Origin: Amycolatopsis taiwanensis DSM 45107
GTDB taxonomy: Bacteria; Actinomycetota; Actinomycetes; Mycobacteriales; Pseudonocardiaceae
Reading direction: 5' to 3'
Assembly (NCBI RefSeq): GCF_000519205.1
Contig: NZ_JAFB01000025.1
Location: forward strand, 98,527 to 162,526
Length of the DNA stretch: 64,000 nt
The notes beneath the pieces are model-generated. The model saw nothing but the letters and a program-made list of their open reading frames with translations, searched no databases and was not told where the DNA came from. A program made the translations under genes and the position numbers. Below are positions 1 through 9,114 of the stretch, in pieces. Each line of letters starts with the position of its first letter. Position 1 is the stretch's first letter.

Positions 1-1380
1 CCAGGCGGTCGTGACCACGCCCAGCGCGCCAGCCGCGCGAGCGTGCCCGGCCCACAGCGCGATGTTGCTCAACCGCAGCCCCCAGGACGGCGCGCACCGG
101 TCCTCACCGTCCGCGCCGCGTGCCGCCGATGCGCCGATCGTCGTACGGCCTCGGGCGACCAGCGCGCGCAGCCACGGCAACGGATGGCCGCCGAGGTCGT
201 CGCCGTCGTACTTGACCGCGCGCAGGAGCCGTTGCTCGGCCGCGGGCAGCGATTCCAGGTCCGCCAGTACGGCCTCCTCCGGAAGATCGGGCAGCGCCTC
301 GGGGGCGGTGCGCCGCGACGCGGGTGCGATCAGCTGCGGCGGGTTTCCCCAGCGCACGTGCCCGATGTGTTCCTTGTGTGCGGCGTATTCCCAGGGCATC
401 ACGACTGTCTCTGGCGGAAGCTCGTCCACACAGGACGGATCACGCTCGGCGTAGAGGACGTCGTCCCACACCACTGGCCGGCGTCCGGCCTCCACCACGA
501 GTTCGGCGACCCGGCGCACGTACCGCGCCCATAACCGCGCACGCCCGTGCCGGGCAGCGAAGGCTCGGCACTCGGCGCAGGTGCCGAGCGACCATGGTTC
601 GTCACCACCGATGTGGACCATCCGCGCCATGGGGTGCGCGGCCAGTACCTCGGCCAGTTGGGCCTCGACCAGCTCCAGTGCTCCTGGACGCAGCGGGCAC
701 AGTTGCTGGAGACGCTCGTCCTCCGCCAAGGCCTGGTAGCGGGGCCGCTGCAGCGCATACTCCTTGTGCCCCAGGCATTGCACGAGCGGGATGACCTCGA
801 TGCCGTTGCGTTGCGCGGTGGCCAGCAGGTCGCGCAGCCGGCCCTCCTCCAGCGCGTCCTCGCCTGCCAGGCCGAGTTGCTCGGAGTAGCCGAACTTGTC
901 CTCGTACTCGATCAGCACGGTGTTCAGCCGCCATCGCCGGAATCGGTCGAGCAAACCGAGCAGATAGCCGAAGGCGGGCATGGGGCCCTTCAGGTCCAGA
1001 TGTGCCCCGCGCAGCTCCAGGTCCGCGAAGTCCACTACCCGACCGCATTCGAGCCCTTGCCCGGCAAGGGTTTCCGCGGCGTAAAGCAGCGCACGGTCAC
1101 CGTTTGCGGCCAGCTCGATGCGGTCCTCGCCGACCGCGATCGCGTACCCGTCCGGTTGGTGGGGCGCGGTCAGTTCACCGGGCGTCGGATCCGCACCGAC
1201 GACGATCCGGCCAGGTGCGGGCGTGGCCCTCAACGGCAGCCTGGTCAGTTCGGCGATCCGCTGTCCGGCGGGCAGCGCCGTTTGCGGGCACCACACCTCG
1301 GCGTTCGACGGCGCCTGGAACCGGCCTGGCTCCGGGAAGACCGCGCGGGGCGGCGGCGCGGGAAACTGTGCTCTGCTCAA
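1..1380 (-). CDS. GH20-family beta-N-acetylhexosaminidase-like glycosidase (partial, C-terminus outside window)
   Basis: The leftward reading frame stays open from 1380 to the window edge, so about 460 N-terminal residues are visible. The GH20 catalytic signature HIGGDEPW (Asp-Glu pair) is present, preceded by a barrel segment beginning RGAHLDLKGPMPAF and the strand WRLNTVLIEYEDKF. GH20 enzymes release terminal GlcNAc or GalNAc through substrate-assisted catalysis. No clear signal peptide is seen, so it may act in the cytoplasm on imported oligosaccharides. The start is read as TTG at 1380: it overlaps the TGA of the upstream enolase-family gene and follows a GAGAGGGA-like ribosome site. It is the last visible gene of a sugar-catabolic operon. 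The family is fairly sure; the substrate is not. Confidence 0.8.
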   Translation of the reverse strand, partial: MSRAQFPAPPPRAVFPEPGRFQAPSNAEVWCPQTALPAGQRIAELTRLPLRATPAPGRIVVGADPTPGELTAPHQPDGYAIAVGEDRIELAANGDRALLYAAETLAGQGLECGRVVDFADLELRGAHLDLKGPMPAFGYLLGLLDRFRRWRLNTVLIEYEDKFGYSEQLGLAGEDALEEGRLRDLLATAQRNGIEVIPLVQCLGHKEYALQRPRYQALAEDERLQQLCPLRPGALELVEAQLAEVLAAHPMARMVHIGGDEPWSLGTCAECRAFAARHGRARLWARYVRRVAELVVEAGRRPVVWDDVLYAERDPSCVDELPPETVVMPWEYAAHKEHIGHVRWGNPPQLIAPASRRTAPEALPDLPEEAVLADLESLPAAEQRLLRAVKYDGDDLGGHPLPWLRALVARGRTTIGASAARGADGEDRCAPSWGLRLSNIALWAGHARAAGALGVVTTAW

Positions 1381-2663
1381 CGGATTCCCTCTCTCGGTAG
1401 CGGGGCCAGGTCCAGCTCGCCGCCGCGCACCACCAGCGCGCCGGCCGTGCCGACGTTCCCGGCGGGCGAGTACTGACGGCTGTTGCATTCGAAAGCCGGT
1501 GCGTCACAGTGCAACCAGGACGCCATTGCCGCGGAGTGCAGCAGCGCCGCACCGACGTTGGTGAGGTCGGCCAGCGCCACGAACCGGCCGTGCTGCCTGG
1601 CCCAGCAGTACGCCAGCAACGACTGGGTGTGTCCCCGCCCGGTCTTCACCGTGACACCGGACCATCCGGCGGCGGCCAGCGCGTCCAGCCCGGCCACGTC
1701 GAGCAACGCCTCGTCGAGCAGCACGGGCAGTTGCTCGGTCAGTTCGGGCAGGCCAGGCAGGTCCCCCGCACTCTCGCGTGGGAAGGGCTGTTCGGCGTAG
1801 CGGACGGCCTCGCGGGCCACCGGGTTCAGCTCGGCCAGGGCATGCAGGACCGCGGCCAACCGCCCGGGATCCGGACAGCCTTCGTTCGGGTCAAGTGAGA
1901 GCCGCACCGGCGCCGGTGCGGTGGCGACGACGCGGTGGACGTCGTTGATCCGTGCGGCGTCGGCCACCGGGTCCTTGCCGGACAGTTTGATTTTGAAGCA
2001 ACGCACGCCATCCTTGACCACCCACTCGGTAAGCGGCGCGGCGGACCCCTCCGCTTCGTCCGGCGTCAACGGGTCTCCCACCCCGACCACGTGCTGCACC
2101 GGTAACCGCGGCAACGGAGTGCTGCGCAGGTAGTGGCCCGGGAAGCGACCGGCGAACGCCGGCCCCAGGTAGTGGGACAGATCCGCACCCAGGTGTTCGG
2201 CCGTGTAGCACTGGTACACCGCCTCCCCCAGCGCTTTGCCCCACCCGTCGTGCACGGCCGCGTCCAGCGGTGCGGCACACACGAGAGCCGCCAGCATGGG
2301 GAGGTCCTGGCGACTGGCGAGGCGCCGGGCGGCCTCGGTCAACGACCCACCCAGCCGCAGCGGATCGGCCGGGCCACCGAGATCCGGCAGTTCGGCGGCA
2401 AGCTGCTCGACCGCTGAGCGCAACACGGCATCGCGGTCTTCACCCCGTGGCGCACGTGCCCCATAAGCCCACGGGTAGGACAGCAGGACCGATCCCGTGC
2501 CCCGTTCCGTGGTTCCCCGGCGGTTGCGCACCACGACCTCGGCCACCGCCTCGGTGAGCCCGGTGATCGGTCCCGAACTCAGCACCAGCGGTGCGGCGAA
2601 CGGAACCTCGCGGAAGGACACCTCGGCACCGAGTACCTCGATGTCGGCATTCCTCGCGCCCAC
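1377..2663 (-). CDS. Enolase-superfamily enzyme (mandelate racemase / muconate-lactonizing type)
   Basis: The 428-residue protein has the superfamily layout of an N-terminal capping region followed by a barrel. Active-site elements are visible in order: KIK in CFKIKLSG, metal ligands in SLDPNEG, YAEQPF and LLDEALL, and a second lysine in GVTVKTG. These enzymes abstract the proton alpha to a carboxylate, and members act as epimerases, racemases or acid-sugar dehydratases. The KxK and downstream lysine arrangement is of the muconate-lactonizing subgroup. It lies between a Gfo/Idh oxidoreductase and a GH20 glycosidase, so it probably acts on an acid sugar. The GTG start at 2663 lies only a few bases after the previous stop, with the purine-rich GAGGGG abutting it, so the exact start is uncertain. 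Confidence 0.8.
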   Translation of the reverse strand: MGARNADIEVLGAEVSFREVPFAAPLVLSSGPITGLTEAVAEVVVRNRRGTTERGTGSVLLSYPWAYGARAPRGEDRDAVLRSAVEQLAAELPDLGGPADPLRLGGSLTEAARRLASRQDLPMLAALVCAAPLDAAVHDGWGKALGEAVYQCYTAEHLGADLSHYLGPAFAGRFPGHYLRSTPLPRLPVQHVVGVGDPLTPDEAEGSAAPLTEWVVKDGVRCFKIKLSGKDPVADAARINDVHRVVATAPAPVRLSLDPNEGCPDPGRLAAVLHALAELNPVAREAVRYAEQPFPRESAGDLPGLPELTEQLPVLLDEALLDVAGLDALAAAGWSGVTVKTGRGHTQSLLAYCWARQHGRFVALADLTNVGAALLHSAAMASWLHCDAPAFECNSRQYSPAGNVGTAGALVVRGGELDLAPLPREGIR

Positions 2664-2666
2664 CCC

Positions 2667-3587
2667 TCACCCGCCCCGCTTCGCGGCTCGGTAGCGGACG
2701 CCGAACGCGGTCCCGTCGAAGGCAGCGGCGTCGACGGCCGGTTCACGCAACTCCACCCAGCGGCCGTCATCGCGCGCGGAGATCTGTCCGGCCAACGCGG
2801 CCAGTTCCGGCTCCACCAACTGGTGCAACGGCAGCGGTTCGGGGGCCTCACCGGCCAGGTAGGGCAGGGTGGCGGTGAGAAATTCCTCGTAGAGCCCATC
2901 CGGATCGGCGGCGATGTGCTCCACCGACCGTGCGGAAAGGACGGTTGCGTAATACGGGTGTCGGCCCGGGGCCGGGCCGGCGCTCACCATCGCGGTCCGG
3001 CCGTCTTCCCAGCGCACCTCGACACGTCGTTGGCGGTGACCACCCAGATGCCGGGCCGCGACGATGCCGGGACCGAACAATCCGTGCACCAACGAATAGG
3101 CGTGGACCCCGTACTCGAACTCATCGCCCGAACAGCCCGCAAGGGCGAAGTCCGCCGGATCGTCGGCGTGCTCGGCACGCCACCGGCGTGCCTCGCGGCA
3201 CCACCGCAGCGACGATCCACCGGTGATCCGCACGCCGCCGTCGGCGAAGGAGAGCAGGGTGCGGATCGCGGACGCGGTGCCGCCCATCGGTTTGTCCACC
3301 AGCAGTGCCACGCCGGCCTCGACGAACGGGCGGGCCCGCTCCACCCGACGGTCCCAGTCGCAGCCATGCAGGAACGCCACGTCGACCTGCTCGGCCATCT
3401 CCGCCGTCGACCGGCACACCGTCGCGATGCCGTGCCGCTTCGCGAAATGTTCGGCGTAGTCCGGATCCCACACTGTCCCGCCGTCGTAGACCGCGACCAC
3501 GTCGTGGCCGTGCGCGCGCACGATCGGCAGGAAGGATTCGGGGTGCGAGGTGTCCAGGTCGACCATTCCGATGCGGAGGCCGGTCAT
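2667..3587 (-). CDS. Gfo/Idh/MocA-family NAD(P)-dependent oxidoreductase
   Basis: This 306-residue protein starts with MTGLRIGMVDLDTSH, a nucleotide-binding start variant of the Gfo/Idh/MocA Rossmann fold, and carries the motif DKPMGGT, equivalent to the EKP motif whose lysine is catalytic in this family. Members oxidise or reduce sugar or inositol hydroxyl groups. The ATG at 3587 overlaps the stop of the upstream permease gene (TGATG), which indicates translational coupling. A longer open frame reaches 4229 but reads through the permease gene in another frame and is not used. Its place in a sugar-transport operon suggests oxidation of an imported sugar or a derivative. The family is clear, the substrate unknown. 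Confidence 0.82.
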   Translation of the reverse strand: MTGLRIGMVDLDTSHPESFLPIVRAHGHDVVAVYDGGTVWDPDYAEHFAKRHGIATVCRSTAEMAEQVDVAFLHGCDWDRRVERARPFVEAGVALLVDKPMGGTASAIRTLLSFADGGVRITGGSSLRWCREARRWRAEHADDPADFALAGCSGDEFEYGVHAYSLVHGLFGPGIVAARHLGGHRQRRVEVRWEDGRTAMVSAGPAPGRHPYYATVLSARSVEHIAADPDGLYEEFLTATLPYLAGEAPEPLPLHQLVEPELAALAGQISARDDGRWVELREPAVDAAAFDGTAFGVRYRAAKRGG

Positions 3588-4417
3588 CAGCCTTTCACCG
3601 ATCCCTTCATTCCTTCGATGAAGTGGCGCTGCATTGCGATGAAGAACGCGACGACCGGCACGAGCGCCATGACCGTGCCCGCCGCCAGGCTTCGCTGGTC
3701 GTCGCCGAAGACGCCCGCCAGGTAGGCAAGGCCCAACGCCAGCGGGTAGTTGGTGTCGGTCTTGAGCACCACCAGCGGCCAGATGAAGTTGTTCCACACG
3801 CTGATGAACGCGAAGATCGCCAGGGTGGCCATGGTCGGCTTGACCTGCGGCAGCGCGATCCGCCAGAAGACCTGCCACTGGTTGCACCCGTCCATCCTGC
3901 CCGCTTCGAACAGCTCTCGCGGAATCTGCTCGAACGCCTGGCGCAGCAGGAAGACACCGAACGCGGACATCAGGCCCGGCAGCACGACACCGGCGAAGGT
4001 GTCGACCATGCCAAGCTGCGACACGACCAGGAACCGGGGCACCAGCATGACCTCGCCCGGCAGGAACATCGTGGACACGATCAGCCCGAACACCAGCCGC
4101 TTGCCGCGGAACTGCAGGCGCGCCAACGGATATGCCGCCAGGGCCGAGATGAGCAGGTAGGCGGGCACCGTGAGCAGTTCGAGCAGTATCGAGTTCCACA
4201 GGTAGCGGGGGAACGAGATCTGCGTCCACGCCTCGATGAACCAGTCGAGCACCGGCGGCAGCGGAACCAGTTGGGGCGGGAACGAGAAGATCGGCTGGCT
4301 CAGCGGTTTGACCGCGGTGGACAGCAGGATGAGGAAGGGGACGACGAACACCAGCGACACCGCCGACAGCAACAGGTAGAACAGGACTCTGGTGCGGCTT
4401 GGCAGAGGCTTACTCAT
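3587..4417 (-). CDS. Carbohydrate ABC transporter permease (MalG-like)
   Basis: The 276-residue membrane protein has about six hydrophobic helices and the inner-membrane permease loop FEAGRMDGCNQWQVFWRI, the EAA motif that docks to the ATPase. Its N-terminus (short cytoplasmic tail, then LLLSAVSLVFVVPFLILL) and length fit the second permease of CUT1 sugar importers. The ATG at 4417 overlaps the TGA of the first permease gene (ATGA). No ATPase gene lies nearby; CUT1 importers in actinomycetes commonly share a distant MsiK-type ATPase, so that is the likely partner (inference). Confidence 0.9.
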   Translation of the reverse strand: MSKPLPSRTRVLFYLLLSAVSLVFVVPFLILLSTAVKPLSQPIFSFPPQLVPLPPVLDWFIEAWTQISFPRYLWNSILLELLTVPAYLLISALAAYPLARLQFRGKRLVFGLIVSTMFLPGEVMLVPRFLVVSQLGMVDTFAGVVLPGLMSAFGVFLLRQAFEQIPRELFEAGRMDGCNQWQVFWRIALPQVKPTMATLAIFAFISVWNNFIWPLVVLKTDTNYPLALGLAYLAGVFGDDQRSLAAGTVMALVPVVAFFIAMQRHFIEGMKGSVKG

Positions 4418-5379
4418 GGCGTTGTCACCTTGCCTCGGGTGACCCGGTAGCTGACCAGCGAAATGATGATCAGGATGGCCCACAGCACCAGGCCGATGGC
4501 GTTGGCGTAGCCGACGTCGAATTCGTGGAAGGCCTTGTCGTAGATGTAGTAGCCCAGCGTCATGGTGTGGTCCTGCGGGCCGCCCTTGGTCATCACGAAC
4601 ACCGAGGTGAACACCTGAACGGCGTCCATTGTGGCCAGTACGACCACCACGGCGAGGTAGGGCCGCAGCAACGGGACCGTGACGTGCACGAGGCGCTGCC
4701 GTGCGGTGGCGCCGTCCACCCGGGCGGCCTCGTAGAGCGAGGCGGGAATGGACTGCAGGCCCGCCAGATAGATCATCATGTAGTAGCCGGCGGATTTCCA
4801 GACCTCCACCGCCACCAGAGCCGGCAGCGCCCACCCGGTGTCCAGCAGGAACTGCACCGGTTTGTCGAACAGCCCCAACGAGGTGAGCAGCCAGTTCAGC
4901 ACCCCTCGCTCGTGGAACACGTAGTTCCAGGCGATCGCGACCACGACCATGGAGGTGACCACCGGGAGGTAGTAGATCAGCCGGAACACCTTGATGGCCC
5001 GCAGCGGCAGGTTCACCAGCAGCGCCAGCAGCAACGGCAGCGCCACCAGCAACGGCACCATGCCGATCATGAACAGCCCGGAGTTCGTCAGCGCGCTGAA
5101 GAACCTCGGATCCTCGGCCATGCGGCGGAAGTTGTCCACACCGACCCACGTGGGCGGGCTGACCACGCGGTAGTCGAAGAACGCCAACTGCACCGCGCTG
5201 AACGCGGGCCAGGCGAAGAACACCGCCAGCAACACCAGTGTGGGCACCAGGAACAGCCATGGTGTGTACCACTTGCCGTGCAGGTGCGCCTTGCGACGTG
5301 GGCGGGAGGTCGTGCCGCGCTCGCGTGGCGTGATCGGACCGGCCGTGGTGCGTTCTGTGGTCCCGGCACTGGTGGCCAT
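4414..5379 (-). CDS. Carbohydrate ABC transporter permease (MalF-like)
   Basis: The 321-residue membrane protein has a basic cytoplasmic head (PRRKAHLHGKWYTPWLFL) followed by hydrophobic segments, and the EAA loop YEAARVDGATARQRLVHVTV. This fits the first permease of a CUT1 sugar importer. It is the first gene of the leftward operon and is divergent from the solute-binding lipoprotein gene across 217 bp, so both arms of the transporter are probably controlled from that shared region. The ATG at 5379 fits the usual length. Confidence 0.9.
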   Translation of the reverse strand: MATSAGTTERTTAGPITPRERGTTSRPRRKAHLHGKWYTPWLFLVPTLVLLAVFFAWPAFSAVQLAFFDYRVVSPPTWVGVDNFRRMAEDPRFFSALTNSGLFMIGMVPLLVALPLLLALLVNLPLRAIKVFRLIYYLPVVTSMVVVAIAWNYVFHERGVLNWLLTSLGLFDKPVQFLLDTGWALPALVAVEVWKSAGYYMMIYLAGLQSIPASLYEAARVDGATARQRLVHVTVPLLRPYLAVVVVLATMDAVQVFTSVFVMTKGGPQDHTMTLGYYIYDKAFHEFDVGYANAIGLVLWAILIIISLVSYRVTRGKVTTP

Positions 5380-5596
5380 GCACCACTTCCCTTCGTCGGA
5401 GACGGGACGGAACCCGGTCAGTTCGCCGGCTCGCGTTCGATTGGCCCTTGACAGCGACGCGACGGCTAATAGATCGTGTCTGCAATCCGAATTACGGTCC
5501 GCCGAAATTGGCTACCGCGAAAGTAGCCCCGCTCCACCGGGGTGTCAAGGACAGCGCTTTCGCCCCCGTTCCCTCGAACCGACAGGAGATTTCGCC
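5380..5596. promoter_or_regulatory. Divergent promoter region of the sugar-transport operons
   Basis: This 217-bp gap separates two divergent transcription units of one importer and must hold both promoters. A TTGACA at 5448-5453 is a possible -35 element for the rightward unit, but no good -10 follows at the normal spacing (TAGATC at 5470-5475 is weak). A GAG-rich ribosome site (AGGAGAT, 5584-5590) precedes the GTG start of the binding-protein gene. No clear operator repeat was found. Confidence 0.4.
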
Positions 5597-6901
5597 GTGA
5601 AACTCCGCTTCTCTCGACCGATGCTCGTCGCACGGGCCGTTGCCGTCGCCGCCGTGCTGGCCGTGGCGGGAGCATGCGTCCCGGGCACCAGCGGGCCCAG
5701 TCAGCCGGCCCAGAACGACAGCGGACCCCTCACCCTGGAGTTCTGGACCATCAACCTCAAGAAGAGTTTCGGCGACTACGTCCAGGGCCTGATCGACAAG
5801 TACCAGCAGCAGCATCCGAACGTGACCATCACCTGGGTCGACGTCCCGGGCAACGACGTAGGCCCCAAGCTGCTGTCCGCGATCGCCAGCCGGCAGGCGC
5901 CCGATGTGGTCAACCTGGCCAACGCCGACATCGACCAATTCGTCCCGTCTCTGACGGATCTGGGCCGGTACCTCCCGCCCGACGTACCGCAGAAGTACCA
6001 GCCGAACCTCATCGATCCGCTGCGGCGCGACGGCAAGCTTGTCGCGCTTCCCTGGTACAACGCCGGGGCACCGATCTCACTGATCAATACCGACCTGGTG
6101 CGCCAGGCCGGGCTCGACCCCGCCGCGCCACCGAAGACCTTCGACGAGGCGCTCGACTGGGGGGCGAAGATTCACGCCGCGGTGCCGGGCGCCTACGGGA
6201 TGAACGGCATTCCCGACGAGAACATCCTGCGGCTGGAAGGCATCGACATGCTCACCCCGGACCGCAAGCACGCCGCGTTCAACACCCCGGACGCCGTCGC
6301 GGTGCTGGAGAAATGGCGCCACGGAATGGAATCCGGGGCGATCTCACCCGGCTCCACGGTCAAGGACGACCGGCAGTACCCACAGACGCTCGCCAACCAG
6401 CAGGTCGCCTTTGGCGCCAATGCCATCCCGACCAGCCTGACCAGCCTGCAGAAGAACGCACCGGACGTCTTCGCGAAGATCGGCGTCGCACCGGGGGCCG
6501 TCGGCAAGACAGGTAAGTACCTCCTGCCCGACCAGCAGACGATGGTGGTTCCCGCCGGATCCCGGCACCCCGAGACCGCGTCCGACTTCGCCGCGTTCGT
6601 CACCAACGCAGAGAACCAGACGGAGTTCTGCAAGCTCACCCCGATCTACCCGTCTCACTCCGACGCCCTGAAGAACCCGTTCTTCAGCCAGTCCGGCGGC
6701 ACCACGCCGATGGACAAGGCGCGTGCGGAGATCGCCACCGAACTGCCCAAACTGGAACTGTCCACTTTGGGCACCGGAAAGGACCGGCAGCTCTCCGACC
6801 GCTTCCGCGAACACATCCGCGCCTTCATGTCCGGCGACAAGACCGCGGCGCAAGCCCTGACGGATGCCGAGAAGGAGTGGAACGACCTGCTGGCCCAGTA
6901 A
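5597..6901 (+). CDS. Extracellular solute-binding lipoprotein of sugar ABC importer
   Basis: The 434-residue protein begins with a basic tip (MKLRFSRP), a hydrophobic stretch and a lipobox-like VAGAC with Cys27 as the expected lipid anchor. The mature part has the family-1 solute-binding fold, with LTLEFWTINLKKS near the start and IASRQAPDVVNLANADI, typical of CUT1 binding proteins. It would capture oligosaccharide outside the membrane and pass it to the two permeases encoded divergently. The GTG at 5597 was chosen because AGGAG lies at correct spacing and because it places the signal peptide at the N-terminus; upstream in-frame starts would hide it. Confidence 0.88.
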   Translation: MKLRFSRPMLVARAVAVAAVLAVAGACVPGTSGPSQPAQNDSGPLTLEFWTINLKKSFGDYVQGLIDKYQQQHPNVTITWVDVPGNDVGPKLLSAIASRQAPDVVNLANADIDQFVPSLTDLGRYLPPDVPQKYQPNLIDPLRRDGKLVALPWYNAGAPISLINTDLVRQAGLDPAAPPKTFDEALDWGAKIHAAVPGAYGMNGIPDENILRLEGIDMLTPDRKHAAFNTPDAVAVLEKWRHGMESGAISPGSTVKDDRQYPQTLANQQVAFGANAIPTSLTSLQKNAPDVFAKIGVAPGAVGKTGKYLLPDQQTMVVPAGSRHPETASDFAAFVTNAENQTEFCKLTPIYPSHSDALKNPFFSQSGGTTPMDKARAEIATELPKLELSTLGTGKDRQLSDRFREHIRAFMSGDKTAAQALTDAEKEWNDLLAQ

Positions 6902-6930
6902 CTCGTGACGCAGCACTGGAGGCGAACTGA

Positions 6931-9099
6931 ATGACCCCGGTCGAGAAACCTCCCCACGTCGACCCGGTGCGGATGCTGCACATACCCACCGACGACCTGC
7001 TGGCGGACTTCGGTGCGCCGGATCCGCGAAGCCTGCGGGCCCGGCTGGCCGCACGCGACATCTCCCCCGCCGCCGACCCGGTGCGCTGGGCGAAGTGGGC
7101 CAAGGGCCGTCCCGCCGGGGACAAGGTGATCGCCGAGGCGGAGCGCCTGCTCGACACCCCGGTCGACTTCCTCGACCCCGGCCACGGCCGCTCCGGGTTG
7201 TACGGCTTCCACTACCTGCACTGGGCCCAGCCCTTGACCAGGGCCGTCGCGCTGACCGGTGCGGAGAAGTACGCTGTCCGGCTCGGCGAGATCGTGCTCG
7301 ACTGGTACACCAGCCGGGAACGGGTCCGCGGACAGTGGCCGGGGCTGGACGTGGTCTGGTACACGCTCGGCGTCGCCGGCCGCTGCCAGGTGTTCATCGA
7401 AGCGCTGCACGTGCTCGGCGGGAATCCCGCCCTGTCCGACGACGCGTGGCTGAGCATGGTGCGGACGCTGCTCGGCGGAGCGCGATGGCTGGCCGAGGAA
7501 CACGACACCTTCCGGCACGGGAACTGGCAGCTCGCGGGCTGTTCGGTGCTCGGGCAGGTGGCCGCGTTCCTGCCGGAGCTGCCGGAGAGTGCGCTGTGGA
7601 GCCGGGTCGCGCTCGCCCGGCTCCACGAACACCTGGAGTTGGACGTCTATCCCGATGGCGGGCATTACGAGCGCGCGCCCTCCTACCACGTGATGTGCCT
7701 GGGCGCGCTGCAACTGGCCGCCATGGTCGGGGAACGGGCGCTGGGGTGGGACCTGGTCACGCATCCTCGGCTGGTGGCCATGCACGACTGGCTGCTGGCG
7801 ATGACCGCGCCGGCCGGCTGGGTGCCGCCGTTCAACGACTCGCACCTGGTTACCAGCGCAGAACACCTGCTACGAGGCCATTATCTGCTGGGCGCTGGAG
7901 AGTACAAGGCCGCCGTGCTGCGCTGGATGGACCGCGAACGGATCGCCGAGGTGCTGTCCTGGCTGTCGCCACGCCCCGCTGCCGGCGATCCGCTCGCCGA
8001 GTTCGAGGCCGCCCCCTACGGCACCGCGCCGCCCGCGCACCGTGGGCTGTTGTCCGCCAGCAAGTTCGTGGTACAGCGCAGCGGTTCGGCGTACGCGGCG
8101 GTAAACTGTGGCCCGCTGATCGAGCACGAACTGGAAAGCCACAGCCACCGTTCGGTGCTGGATCTGGTGCTCGCCGCGCACGGCGAACCGCTGCTGTGGG
8201 AGGCGGGCGGGCCGGACACCTACGACCACCCGCGCTACTACGACTGGTATCAGGCGCCGGTGGCGCACAGCGGTGTTCTGGTTCCCGGCCGGGAACTGGC
8301 CGACGAGCACGACGCGGACTTGCTGGTTGCGGCCGGTCTGCCGACCGCGGACGTCCTGGTCGCCGAGCACGACGGTTACTCGGTGCGGCATCGTCGAACC
8401 TTGCTACTGCTACGCGGCACGGAGCCCTACTGGGTGCTCACCGACGAGGTCGCCGAACCGTTCCGCGTGCTGCTGCACGGAATCCGGCCGTGGCGCCCGG
8501 CTCCCGGCGGGTACCGCAGCGATGGTGGACCCGGGCTGCTGGTGCTGCCCGGACAACCGGACCGTGCCCGCGCGGTCGATCTGGGCACCGGTCCGACCAA
8601 TGCTCCCGGGCCTGCCGGACCGAGCGCCGCCGGACTGCACGGGCTCGGGCTGGACTGTCCGGGTGGCTCGGCCAGTCTCGTGCTGGTGCCGTTCCGGTCC
8701 TCGCCCGAGCCGGTGCCTGAAGTGTCCACAGTAGAACCTGGCGCTGCGGTGCTGGTGCGGTGGAAGCACCGTGCCGACCTGGTTCGTAGCGACCACGTCA
8801 TCCGCACGGCCGACGACGTCCCCGTGGCCGCCGTGTCGTGGGGAGCCCGCGATATCCACCACGCCGGGCGCGAACTGCTCCACGCCGGCCGCGGGTTGCG
8901 AACCGCCGACATCAGGTGGAACGAGCAAGGTGTGCAAGCGGAACTGGAAACCACGGCACGCACCGCGGTGCGGCTCGCAACGGGCCAGGAACCGCCAGCT
9001 GTCGTGCTGCTCAACGATGTCCCGCTTACGCCGCACTGCACCGATGGCGTGGTCAACCTCGTGCTGCCGGCAGCCGGCCGGTGGCGCGTCCGCCAGTGA
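6931..9099 (+). CDS. Heparinase II/III-family polysaccharide lyase
   Basis: The 722-residue protein has an alpha/alpha toroid first half, with the stretches HYLHWAQPLT, RCQVFIEALHVL, HGNWQ and GGHYERAPSYH, and a beta-sandwich second half starting around residue 350. Asn, His, Tyr and Arg residues in HGNWQ and YERAPSYH occupy the usual catalytic region of this lyase group. Known members cleave uronic-acid-containing glycans such as heparin, alginate or related polymers by beta-elimination. No signal peptide is evident, so it may process imported oligosaccharides. GGAGG precedes the ATG. It follows the binding-protein gene by 29 bp and precedes an aminotransferase by 15 bp, so the three form one unit. 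Substrate not predictable. Confidence 0.8.
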   Translation: MTPVEKPPHVDPVRMLHIPTDDLLADFGAPDPRSLRARLAARDISPAADPVRWAKWAKGRPAGDKVIAEAERLLDTPVDFLDPGHGRSGLYGFHYLHWAQPLTRAVALTGAEKYAVRLGEIVLDWYTSRERVRGQWPGLDVVWYTLGVAGRCQVFIEALHVLGGNPALSDDAWLSMVRTLLGGARWLAEEHDTFRHGNWQLAGCSVLGQVAAFLPELPESALWSRVALARLHEHLELDVYPDGGHYERAPSYHVMCLGALQLAAMVGERALGWDLVTHPRLVAMHDWLLAMTAPAGWVPPFNDSHLVTSAEHLLRGHYLLGAGEYKAAVLRWMDRERIAEVLSWLSPRPAAGDPLAEFEAAPYGTAPPAHRGLLSASKFVVQRSGSAYAAVNCGPLIEHELESHSHRSVLDLVLAAHGEPLLWEAGGPDTYDHPRYYDWYQAPVAHSGVLVPGRELADEHDADLLVAAGLPTADVLVAEHDGYSVRHRRTLLLLRGTEPYWVLTDEVAEPFRVLLHGIRPWRPAPGGYRSDGGPGLLVLPGQPDRARAVDLGTGPTNAPGPAGPSAAGLHGLGLDCPGGSASLVLVPFRSSPEPVPEVSTVEPGAAVLVRWKHRADLVRSDHVIRTADDVPVAAVSWGARDIHHAGRELLHAGRGLRTADIRWNEQGVQAELETTARTAVRLATGQEPPAVVLLNDVPLTPHCTDGVVNLVLPAAGRWRVRQ

Positions 9100-9114
9100 A
9101 GGGAAGCAGAAGTC